Shown here: piece after piece, positions 1 through 5,109 of the stretch
Layout: every line of letters starts with the position of its first letter
Position numbering within the stretch: position 1 is the stretch's first letter
Origin: Hyphomicrobiales bacterium
Lineage (GTDB): Bacteria; Pseudomonadota; Alphaproteobacteria; Rhizobiales; Xanthobacteraceae
Reading direction: 5' to 3'
Length of the DNA stretch: 5,109 nucleotides
Assembly: GCA_016201085.1 (NCBI GenBank)
Contig: JACQDO010000147.1
Span: forward strand, 1-5,109
Translations under genes and position numbers: made by a program
The notes under the pieces: model-generated
The model's database searches: none
The model's input: only the letters and a program-made list of their open reading frames with translations
What the model was told of the DNA's origin: nothing

Positions 1-55
1 CGGTGGCGGGGGATACAATGGTCATGCCGCCCCTACATAATGCTAAGTATCGCCG

Positions 56-952
56 ATGACCACCACCGTCGCCCACCTCATCTGCGACGAACCGACCGCG
101 CGCCGGCTCGCCGGCTATCTGGCAGAGACGCTCGAGCCGAACGACTGCGTCTGCTCGGCTTTCGAGGGCGACGACGGCCGCTGGCAGGTGGCGGTGCATT
201 TCAATGAGCCGCCGGACGAAGCCGGCCTGCGCGACCTGGTCGCGCTCGCGGCGGGCGACGCGGCGGCGGCGGCGCTCAGCATCGAGCCGCTGGCGCCGGA
301 CGATTGGGTCACGCTGAGCCTTGCCGGCCTGAAGCCGGTGCGCGCCGGGCGCTTCCTGGTGCATGGCGCGCACGACCGCGCCCGCGTCAGGCACAACGAC
401 ATCGGCATCGAGATCGAAGCGGCGCAGGCCTTCGGCACCGGCCATCACGGCACCACGTGCGGCTGCCTGCTGGCGCTCGACGATCTGGCGAAGCGGCGAC
501 GGGCGCGACGCGTGCTCGACGTCGGCACCGGCTCCGGCGTGCTGGCGATCGCGGCGGCGAAAATTCTGCGCACGCGCGTCATCGCCGGCGATATCGACCG
601 CGTCGCGGTGGCGGCGGCGCGCGCCAATGCGCGGCTCAATGGCGCGCCGGCGATTAAATTCGTGCAGGCGGCGGGCGCCAAGGCGCGCGGCATCGCGGCG
701 CAGGCGCCTTACGATCTGATCTTCGCTAATATCCTGCTGGGACCGCTGCTGCGGCTGGCGGTGCCGATCCGCGCGCTGGCGGCCGCGCATGCGCGCATCG
801 TGCTGTCCGGATTGTTGCCGAGCCATGCCAACGCCGTGCTGGCCATCTACCGCGCGCAGGGCCTGAGTCTCGAACGGCGCATCTTGATCAATGGCTGGAC
901 GACGCTGGTGCTGCGGCGCTCCTTATCCGTCATTCCGGCCGAGCCGCGTTAG
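56..952 (+). CDS. prmA: Ribosomal protein L11 methyltransferase (PrmA)
   Basis: Predicted cytosolic SAM-dependent enzyme that methylates amino groups of ribosomal protein L11. At 298 residues it is close to the E. coli protein (about 293). The N-terminal third (about 1-100) is the substrate-recognition domain, ending in GLKPVRAGRFLVHG (91-104). FGTGHHGTT (126-134) matches the PrmA signature FGTGxHxTT. VLDVGTGSG (153-161) is the SAM-binding motif I, GDID (178-181) is the acidic end of strand 2, and DLIFANILLGPL (220-231) is the PrmA-type motif IV with the NIL core. The ATG at 56 fits the usual alphaproteobacterial start (MTTTVA...), although no clear Shine-Dalgarno precedes it. The final residues VIPAEPR (292-298) and the TAG stop are encoded by a palindromic repeat, so the C-terminus probably extends a few residues beyond its ancestral end. 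Identity is well supported by motifs and length; the methylation target is known from the family. Confidence 0.95.
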   Translation: MTTTVAHLICDEPTARRLAGYLAETLEPNDCVCSAFEGDDGRWQVAVHFNEPPDEAGLRDLVALAAGDAAAAALSIEPLAPDDWVTLSLAGLKPVRAGRFLVHGAHDRARVRHNDIGIEIEAAQAFGTGHHGTTCGCLLALDDLAKRRRARRVLDVGTGSGVLAIAAAKILRTRVIAGDIDRVAVAAARANARLNGAPAIKFVQAAGAKARGIAAQAPYDLIFANILLGPLLRLAVPIRALAAAHARIVLSGLLPSHANAVLAIYRAQGLSLERRILINGWTTLVLRRSLSVIPAEPR

Positions 953-1034
953 CGGCGAGAGCCGGAATCCAGATGCAATCTCTGAACCTGTAACTGGATT
1001 CCGGGTTCGCGCTTTCAGCGCGCCCCGGAATGAC
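929..1034. repeat. GTCATTCCGG-type palindromic repeat, cloverleaf-like
   Basis: The ends are perfect 10-bp inverted repeats, GTCATTCCGG (929-938) and CCGGAATGAC (1025-1034). Between them lie three further hairpins: GCCGC/GCGGC with loop GTTA (943-956), CCGGAATCCAG (962-972) against CTGGATTCCGG (994-1004), and CGCGC/GCGCG with loop TTTCA (1008-1022). Together they form a four-armed fold. I recognise the motif set as an abundant intergenic repeat of Rhizobiales, from memory and not from a search. It overlaps the 3' end of prmA and supplies the stop codon. It could also end or stabilise the prmA transcript, but that is inference. Confidence 0.8.
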
Positions 1035-1045
1035 AGGTCAGAATC

Positions 1046-1061
1046 AAAACCGCCTCGGCGG
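1046..1061 (-). terminator. Possible intrinsic terminator of the small reverse gene
   Basis: Read on the minus strand, the sequence is CCGCC-GA-GGCGG followed by TTTTGATT, a compact GC hairpin with a short T-run about 36 bases past the stop of the small gene. The loop is tight (four bases if the innermost pair opens) and the T-run is only four long, so this is a weak candidate. A second, wider pairing of AAACCGC (1047-1053) with GCGGTTT (1073-1079) competes with it. Confidence 0.35.
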
Positions 1062-1097
1062 GGATGTCCGGAGCGGTTTGCCGCTGTGACGCGTCGA

Positions 1098-1283
1098 TTA
1101 CCAGCCGCCGAACGGCTCGTCCTCGACCTTCGCCACCAAATCCTTGTAGTGGGCGATTTCGCGCTCAGCCCGCTTCATCTGCGACGCGGCAATGGCCTCG
1201 AACATCATCGTGAACACGCCCTTCGCTTTGCCAGCGCTCTTGCTGTCGGCAGTGGGGGCAACGCCATATGTAACGGCAACCAT
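1098..1283 (-). CDS. Small uncharacterised protein, 61 aa
   Basis: I do not recognise a named family. The protein has a polar, flexible N-terminus (residues 1-20, rich in S, A, K and T). A probable amphipathic helix follows, from about residue 22 to 52 (VFTMMFEAIAASQMKRAERE and onward), then an acidic tail ending in EPFGGW. There is no signal peptide, no membrane segment and no cysteine. The start is ATG at 1283, not the in-frame TTG at 1301, because AGAAGGAG (1291-1298 on this strand) ends seven bases before the ATG, ideal Shine-Dalgarno spacing. The gene converges on prmA and has its own upstream region. Many Rhizobiales encode short proteins with a comparable basic/acidic helix of the form RAEREI, a loose resemblance recalled from memory. 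The strong ribosome binding site and sensible composition argue that it is real; its function is unknown. Confidence 0.75.
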   Translation of the reverse strand: MVAVTYGVAPTADSKSAGKAKGVFTMMFEAIAASQMKRAEREIAHYKDLVAKVEDEPFGGW

Positions 1284-1290
1284 GGTTGTT

Positions 1291-1298
1291 CTCCTTCT
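1291..1298 (-). promoter_or_regulatory. Ribosome binding site of the small reverse gene
   Basis: The minus strand reads AGAAGGAG, seven bases before the ATG at 1283. It is the best Shine-Dalgarno match in the window. It decides the start, because the alternative TTG at 1301 lies upstream of the site itself. Confidence 0.8.
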
Positions 1299-1301
1299 CA
1301 A

Positions 1302-1615
1302 GTCCGGCTTGCGTCAGCTCAGTGTCCCGGCCCACGCCCTGACTTTCGCAGCGCAGCATAGCCTAAATTCGCTATGCGTAGAACGCATAACAATGCATAG
1401 GAGCCAATTAAATCAGGCATGAAATGCTTAACGAACAGGTGAGACCTGCGGCCAAATCGCGGCTCTCATGATGCAATGCACAATTTCGATTCCAACACAT
1501 GTTTCATTGCCGAATAAGGCGCCCGCGCAGCCTGAAAATTTCACCGGCAGTGTGCCGCGACTGTCTCCCGCGCAAGGCACGCATGCCTGCGTTGCCCGGG
1601 CTACACAGCACGTTA
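1302..1615. other. Intergenic region with short dyads, no convincing gene
   Basis: The stretch between the small gene and the GCGCATGATC repeat is less GC-rich than its neighbours, at least in 1356-1430, and codes for nothing I can support. It contains nested inverted repeats: GCATAGC (1356-1362) with GCTATGC (1371-1377), TATGCGT (1373-1379) with ACGCATA (1383-1389), and CAGGT (1436-1440) with ACCTG (1444-1448). It also has a 24-bp near-palindrome at 1572-1595. The dyads at 1356-1389 lie about 75-105 bases upstream of the small gene's start, where a promoter or operator could sit. I see no promoter hexamers I would trust. Open frames crossing the region on either strand have cysteine- and arginine-rich translations without recognisable domains. 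Confidence 0.5.
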
Positions 1616-1689
1616 GCGCATGATCCCGAAAAGCTTGTCCTCGGACTTGATCCGTGGATGGGGACCGGTTTTCGGACAAGATCATGCGC
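1616..1689. repeat. GCGCATGATC-type palindromic repeat
   Basis: The outer arms GCGCATGATC (1616-1625) and GATCATGCGC (1680-1689) are perfect 10-bp complements. Inside, CGAAAA (1627-1632) pairs with TTTTCG (1669-1674), leaving a bulge. CTTGTCC (1634-1640) can instead pair with GGACAAG (1674-1680), an alternative fold. I recognise this core (CATGATCCCGAAAAG ... TTTTCGGACAAGATCATG) as a very common intergenic repeat of Bradyrhizobium-like genomes, from memory. The AT-richer tail up to about 1743, with two TCTAGA hexamers (1722-1727 and 1738-1743), probably belongs to the same composite element. Confidence 0.8.
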
Positions 1690-1752
1690 AAACAAAATGT
1701 AATGGAAGCAAAGTGATTCAATCTAGACGGATTACGCTCTAGAGTGCCGGCC

Positions 1753-3573
1753 ATGTTCGAGGCCCGTTTCCAGTCTTTCGACGATGCGAACGAAGGTGCG
1801 TCAGCGCCGTCGCGCATCGCTGCCTTGCGCGCCGAGCTCAAGCGGCGCGGCCTTGACGGTTTTGTGGTGCCGCGCGCCGACCGCCAGCAGAACGAATATC
1901 TGCCGGCCAGCGAAGAGCGGCTGGCCTGGCTCAGCGGCTTTTCCGGCTCCGCCGGCGCGGCGATCGTGCTGAGCGAGCGCGCCGCGCTGTTCGTCGACGG
2001 CCGCTATACCGTGCAGGCGGCCACCCAAGTCGACGGCAAGATTTTCACCATCGCGCATCTGGTCGACAGCCCGCCGGACAAATGGCTCGAACAGAATCTC
2101 AAGAGCGGCGCCCGGGTCGGTTACGATCCTTGGCTGCACACCAGCGAGAATGCCGAGAAGCTGCGCCGCGCCTGTGCCATCGCCGGCGCCGAACTGGTGG
2201 CGGTCGAAGACAACCCGATCGATGCGCTGTGGCGCGACCGCCCGGCGCCGCCGGCCGGGCGCGTGGCGCTGCGCGATCTCAAGTTCGCCGGCGAAAGCGC
2301 CGCCGACAAGCTCAAGCGCATCCGCGCCGAGATGGCTAAACTGCGCGCCGATGTGCTGGTGGTGTCGGATCCGCAGAACGTGGCCTGGGCCTTCAACATC
2401 CGCGGCGCCGACGTGGCGCATACGCCGCTGGCGCTTGCCTTCGCCACGCTGCCGCGCGAGGGCCGCCCGGCGCTCTATGTCGATGGCGCCAAGCTCGACA
2501 ACCGGACGCGCCATGCGATCGAAGCGTTCAGCGACGTGCGCGCGCCCGACGAACTTGCCCGCGACCTGAGCGCGCTCAAGGGCAAAGCGGTGCGGCTCGA
2601 CCAGGCGAGCGCCGCCGATGCGCTGACGCGGCTGCTGAGCGAGGCCGGCGGCAAGCCGGTGCGCGGCGCCGATCCGATCGCGCTGATGAAATCGGTGAAG
2701 AACGCCACCGAGGTCGCAAATGCGCGCGAAGTCCATTTGCGCGACGGCGTGGCGATGGCGCGCTTCCTGGCCTGGTTCGACGCCGAGGCGCCGAAAGGCA
2801 AGCTGACCGAGATCGACGCCGTGCAGGCGCTGGAAAGCTTCCGCCGCGACAGCGGCCTGCTCAAGGACATTTCGTTCCCGACCATCGCCGGCGCCGGGCC
2901 GCACGGCGCGATCGTGCATTACCGCGTCACCCGCGCTTCCAACCGCAAGATCGGCCTGAACGAACTGCTGCTGGTCGATTCCGGCGCGCAATACGAGGAC
3001 GGCACCACCGACATCACCCGCACCGTCGCCGTCGGCACGCCCTCCGACGAGATGCGCGACCGTTTTACCCGCGTGCTCAAGGGCCATATCGCCATCGCCA
3101 GCGCGCTGTTTCCCGAACACACCAGCGGCGCCCAGCTCGATCCGCTGGCGCGCACCGCGCTATGGCAGGCCGGGCTGGATTTCGATCACGGCACCGGCCA
3201 TGGCGTCGGCAGCTATCTGTCGGTGCACGAGGGCCCGGCGCGCATTTCCAAGCTGGGTACGGTGGCCTTGCAGCGCGGCATGATCCTGTCGAACGAGCCC
3301 GGCTATTACAAAACAGGCAGCTACGGCATCCGCATCGAGAACCTGCTGCTGGTGATAGCGGCCCCCGCGCCGCCGGGCGCCGAAAAGCCGCTCCATGCGT
3401 TCGAGACGCTGACGCTCGCCCCCATCGACCGCCGGCTGATCGACACCCGGCTGCTGACGGCCGCGGAACGCGCCTGGGTCGACGGCTATCACGGCCGTGT
3501 CGCCGAGAGGATCGGCCCGCTGCTCGATGCACCGACGAAGGCTTGGCTCGACGCGGCGACCAGGCCGCTATGA
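1753..3573 (+). CDS. pepP: Xaa-Pro aminopeptidase (M24B), long three-domain form
   Basis: Cytosolic metalloaminopeptidase that removes the N-terminal residue from peptides with proline in position 2. At 606 residues it resembles the long APP1 type (human XPNPEP1), not the 441-residue E. coli PepP. Two creatinase-like N-terminal domains (about 20-155 and 160-315) precede the pita-bread M24 catalytic domain (about 318-535) and a C-terminal M24 tail (about 545-606). All five metal ligands are present with APP1 spacing: D409 and D420 in DSGAQYEDGTTD, H483 in HGTGHGVG, E515 in NEPGYY and E529 in IRIENLLLV. The proton-shuttle histidines are H389 (GAIVHY) and H492 (VHEGP). I chose ATG 1753; an in-frame GTG at 1744 would add three residues, and neither has a strong Shine-Dalgarno. 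The gene begins just after a repeat element. Family assignment is firm; the symbol is by function, as the long form is often left unnamed. Confidence 0.95.
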   Translation: MFEARFQSFDDANEGASAPSRIAALRAELKRRGLDGFVVPRADRQQNEYLPASEERLAWLSGFSGSAGAAIVLSERAALFVDGRYTVQAATQVDGKIFTIAHLVDSPPDKWLEQNLKSGARVGYDPWLHTSENAEKLRRACAIAGAELVAVEDNPIDALWRDRPAPPAGRVALRDLKFAGESAADKLKRIRAEMAKLRADVLVVSDPQNVAWAFNIRGADVAHTPLALAFATLPREGRPALYVDGAKLDNRTRHAIEAFSDVRAPDELARDLSALKGKAVRLDQASAADALTRLLSEAGGKPVRGADPIALMKSVKNATEVANAREVHLRDGVAMARFLAWFDAEAPKGKLTEIDAVQALESFRRDSGLLKDISFPTIAGAGPHGAIVHYRVTRASNRKIGLNELLLVDSGAQYEDGTTDITRTVAVGTPSDEMRDRFTRVLKGHIAIASALFPEHTSGAQLDPLARTALWQAGLDFDHGTGHGVGSYLSVHEGPARISKLGTVALQRGMILSNEPGYYKTGSYGIRIENLLLVIAAPAPPGAEKPLHAFETLTLAPIDRRLIDTRLLTAAERAWVDGYHGRVAERIGPLLDAPTKAWLDAATRPL

Positions 3574-3611
3574 TGGACGCCAAATGATGATAGACCTCTC
3601 TACCTCTTTCT

Positions 3612-3672
3612 TACCTCCCCCCATGAGGGGGAGGTCGGTGAGCAGCGCAAGCTGCGAACCGGGAGGGGGGTA
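3612..3672 (+). repeat. C-rich hairpin repeat, copy A
   Basis: The first hairpin is ACCTCCCCC (3613-3621) with GGGGGAGGT (3627-3635), a perfect 9-bp stem with loop CATGA. The second is GCAGC/GCTGC closed by a GCAA (GNRA-type) tetraloop (3642-3655). The element ends in GGGAGGGGGGTA (3661-3672), which can also pair imperfectly with its C-rich start. It fills most of the space after the aminopeptidase stop and could act in 3'-end processing or termination, although no T-run follows. Confidence 0.75.
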
Positions 3673-3695
3673 TCACTAACGCCATGCTGGAAACG

Positions 3696-3733
3696 ACCCC
3701 CCTCCCCAACCCTCCCCCTCAAGGGGGGAGGGA
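3696..3733 (-). repeat. C-rich hairpin repeat, copy B (short, inverted relative to A)
   Basis: Positions 3696-3733 match the reverse complement of copy A at both ends (ACCCCCCTCCC and CCTCCCCCTCA-GGGGGGAGG) but lack its middle GCAA hairpin. CCTCCCCC (3711-3718) and GGGGGAGG (3724-3731) form an 8-bp stem. Read as protein in the transporter's frame, it gives PLPNPPPQGGRE, a low-complexity proline-rich peptide typical of this repeat and not of a membrane protein's N-terminus. Confidence 0.75.
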
Positions 3734-3752
3734 GCAGGATGCTGCACGCGCA

Positions 3753-4934
3753 GTGAAAAAGACCCCCTGGCGCCTGCTCGCTCTGCTGATGGCGATGACC
3801 GCCATCGGCCCGACCACGCTCAACATCCTGGTGCCGGCGCTGCCCGCGCTGGTGACGCGGCTTTCCACCGACGCCGGCACGGTGCAGCTCACGCTGTCGC
3901 TCTATCTGCTGAGTCTCGCCGCCGCGCAGTTGCTGCTCGGGCCGCTGTCCGACCGCTTCGGCCGCCGCCCGGTGGTGCTGGCCGGGCTGACGCTGAACGT
4001 CATCGCCTCGATCGCCGCCATTGCCGCCTCCTCGATCGGCACGCTGATCGCCGCCCGCATCGTGCAGGCGATCGGCGCCTCGACCGGCATCGTGATCGGG
4101 CGCGCCATCATCCGCGATCTGTACGAGCGCGACCGCGCCGCCGCCATGATCGGGCTGGTGACCACCGCCATGGTGGTCGCGCCGATGGTGTCGCCGCTGG
4201 TCGGCGGCATTCTCGACACCGCCTTCGGCTGGGAAGCGATCTTCGTGTTCATCTCGCTGTTTTCCATCGCGGTGCTGCTATGGGCGCTGCTGATGCTGCC
4301 GGAGACGCGGCCGGCGAGCGTGGCGCAGATGCGCGGCATGCTGGCGTCTGAAACCCGCGCCTTGCTCGGCAACGCCAAATTCCACGGCTACATGCTGTGC
4401 GGCGCGCTCGGCTCGGCGCCGTTCTTCACTTTTCTCGGCGGCGGTCCGCATGTGGTGGTGACGCTGATGGGCCGCACCTCGGCCGAATACGGCCTATGGT
4501 TCATGGTGACCTCGCTCGGCTACATGAGCGGCAATTTTTCGGTGTCGCGGCTGTCGCAACGTTTTGGCATCGAGGCCATGATCACGGTCGGCATTATTTT
4601 CGAACTCGTCGGCACCAGCCTTACGTGCGCGCTGGTCGCCGCCATGCCGGACGCGGGGCCGGCGATCATCTTCCTGCCGCAGCTTTTGATCTCCTATGGC
4701 AACGGGCTGCTGCTACCGAATTGCATTGCCGGCGCGGTCAGCGTGCGCCCGCAGGCGGCCGGCACCGCCTCCGGCATGACCGGCTTCACGCAGATGGCGG
4801 TGGGCGCGGTATCGACGCAGGTGATCTCGATGCTAATTGCCGGCGCCAGCACGGCCATGCCAATGGCCTGGCAGATGCTGGCCGTGGCGGCGATGGCGGG
4901 TGTGGCGTATGTGGGGCTGGTAAGGCGAAGCTAA
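3753..4934 (+). CDS. MFS drug-efflux transporter, Bcr/CflA type
   Basis: Inner-membrane proton-driven multidrug efflux protein of the 12-helix DHA1 family. Numbering residues from the GTG at 3753 (393 aa), helix 1 runs about 6-28 and ends in TLNILVPALPAL. The loop between helices 2 and 3 carries the MFS motif A, GPLSDRFGRRPV (63-74). VQAIGASTGIVIGRAIIRDL (105-124) is the helix 4 pattern typical of Bcr/CflA, and APMVSPLVGGIL (143-154) is the helix 5 motif C region. A central loop near 185-212 separates the two six-helix halves. The frame is open back to an ATG at 3684 (416 aa), but those 23 extra codons include the copy B repeat, so I prefer the GTG just before KKTPWRLLALL; its Shine-Dalgarno is weak and distant (AGGA, 3736-3739). 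No regulator gene is adjacent. Family is firm; the substrate cannot be told. Confidence 0.9.
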   Translation: MKKTPWRLLALLMAMTAIGPTTLNILVPALPALVTRLSTDAGTVQLTLSLYLLSLAAAQLLLGPLSDRFGRRPVVLAGLTLNVIASIAAIAASSIGTLIAARIVQAIGASTGIVIGRAIIRDLYERDRAAAMIGLVTTAMVVAPMVSPLVGGILDTAFGWEAIFVFISLFSIAVLLWALLMLPETRPASVAQMRGMLASETRALLGNAKFHGYMLCGALGSAPFFTFLGGGPHVVVTLMGRTSAEYGLWFMVTSLGYMSGNFSVSRLSQRFGIEAMITVGIIFELVGTSLTCALVAAMPDAGPAIIFLPQLLISYGNGLLLPNCIAGAVSVRPQAAGTASGMTGFTQMAVGAVSTQVISMLIAGASTAMPMAWQMLAVAAMAGVAYVGLVRRS

Positions 4935-4951
4935 GTGCGTTTGCTTTTCTT

Positions 4952-5017
4952 CCCTCTCCCCTTGTGGGAGAGGGTGCCGAGCGAATGCGTCAGCATGAGC
5001 GAGGCGGGTGAGGGGTC
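4952..5017 (+). repeat. C-rich hairpin repeat, copy C
   Basis: CCCTCTCCC (4952-4960) and GGGAGAGGG (4966-4974) form a 9-bp stem with loop CTTGT. A variable middle follows, containing ATGC/GCAT with loop GTCA (4985-4996), then the closing segment GGCGGGTGAGGGGTC. It starts 17 bases after the transporter stop. The plan is the same as copy A: a C-rich hairpin, a variable arm, then a G-rich end. I recognise it as a common Rhizobiales intergenic element, from memory. Confidence 0.8.
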
Positions 5018-5035
5018 GGAATTTCTTGAGGCACA

Positions 5036-5106
5036 GCCCCCTCACCGGGCTCGCGCTCGCTATCGCTCCGCGCGATCCACCCTCTCCCGCAAGGGGAGAG
5101 GGGAAG
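5036..5106 (-). repeat. C-rich hairpin repeat, copy D (inverted relative to C)
   Basis: On the minus strand this begins CTTCCCCTCTCCC, with a 9-bp stem formed by CCCTCTCCC (5080-5088) and GGGAGAGGG (5094-5102) around the loop GCAAG. It ends in CCCGGTGAGGGGG, matching copy C end to end apart from the middle. The variable arm has TCGCG (5051-5055) pairing with CGCGA (5071-5075). Copies C and D face each other across about 18 bases, so the whole block can form one long hairpin after the transporter gene. Confidence 0.8.
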
Positions 5107-5109
5107 TGA

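Noticed and set aside
929..1034. Possible tRNA, prompted by the cloverleaf outline
   Set aside because: The arms do not match tRNA lengths; there is no TTCGANNC T-loop, no 7-base anticodon loop and no conserved D-loop. The pattern fits a palindromic repeat.
891..1361. 156-codon plus-strand frame across the end of prmA, the repeat and the small gene
   Set aside because: It runs through the repeat and antisense to a small gene with a much better start; the translation shows no domain.
1434..1600. Fragments resembling cobalamin riboswitch motifs (GAGACCTGC near 1442; CCGCGACTGTC near 1554)
   Set aside because: The B12-box-like piece lies upstream of the other fragment, the wrong order for a plus-strand riboswitch. 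The remaining core motifs are missing, and the downstream gene has no link to cobalamin.
1428..1841. 137-codon minus-strand frame overlapping the start of the aminopeptidase
   Set aside because: It crosses two unrelated pieces of DNA (repeat and real coding region), and its translation has no recognisable features.
1801..3120. Long open frame (439 codons) on the minus strand inside the aminopeptidase gene
   Set aside because: It is antisense to a firmly identified gene, with low-complexity R/A/G/H-rich translation and no domain; high GC removes stop codons from the opposite strand.
4397..5011. 204-codon plus-strand frame overlapping the transporter gene's second half
   Set aside because: It is out of frame with a clear 12-helix transporter, and its arginine/histidine-rich translation is typical of a frame shadow.

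Overview
The window is GC-rich DNA from an alphaproteobacterium, most likely a member of the Rhizobiales (Bradyrhizobium / Rhodopseudomonas / Xanthobacteraceae-like). Two things suggest this: the style of the PrmA, Xaa-Pro aminopeptidase and Bcr/CflA-type proteins, and intergenic gaps filled with palindromic repeats of kinds I recall from that order (GTCATTCCGG-ended, GCGCATGATC-ended, and C-rich CCTCCCCC / CCCTCTCCC hairpin elements). I cannot fix genus or species from the sequence alone.

Layout. Positions 1-55 are a short leader with no gene I can recognise. Positions 56-952 (+) encode ribosomal protein L11 methyltransferase (prmA). Its last seven codons and its stop lie inside a 106-bp repeat (929-1034) that can fold as a cloverleaf. 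Converging on prmA from the other strand is a small uncharacterised gene of 61 codons (1098-1283, -) with a very good ribosome binding site and a plausible small terminator. Positions 1302-1752 hold no convincing gene: first a cluster of short dyads (about 1356-1448), then a 24-bp near-palindrome (1572-1595), then a GCGCATGATC-type repeat (1616-1689) ending close to the next start. Positions 1753-3573 (+) encode a long-form, three-domain M24B Xaa-Pro aminopeptidase with all metal ligands. Positions 3753-4934 (+) encode a 12-segment MFS drug-efflux transporter of the Bcr/CflA type, whose reading frame is open further upstream (to 3684) through repeat sequence. The window ends in an inverted pair of C-rich repeats.

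How they work together. These are housekeeping genes (ribosome modification, peptide turnover) beside a solitary efflux pump. No operon is evident: each gene is separated by repeat-bearing DNA, and the small gene faces the other way. The most distinctive feature is the repeat architecture. The transporter gene lies between two inverted pairs of related C-rich hairpin elements, and repeats trespass on gene ends, giving prmA its stop and blurring the transporter start. I see no phage, CRISPR, toxin-antitoxin or defence system, and no strong evidence for an undescribed system; the small conserved-looking protein is the one real unknown.
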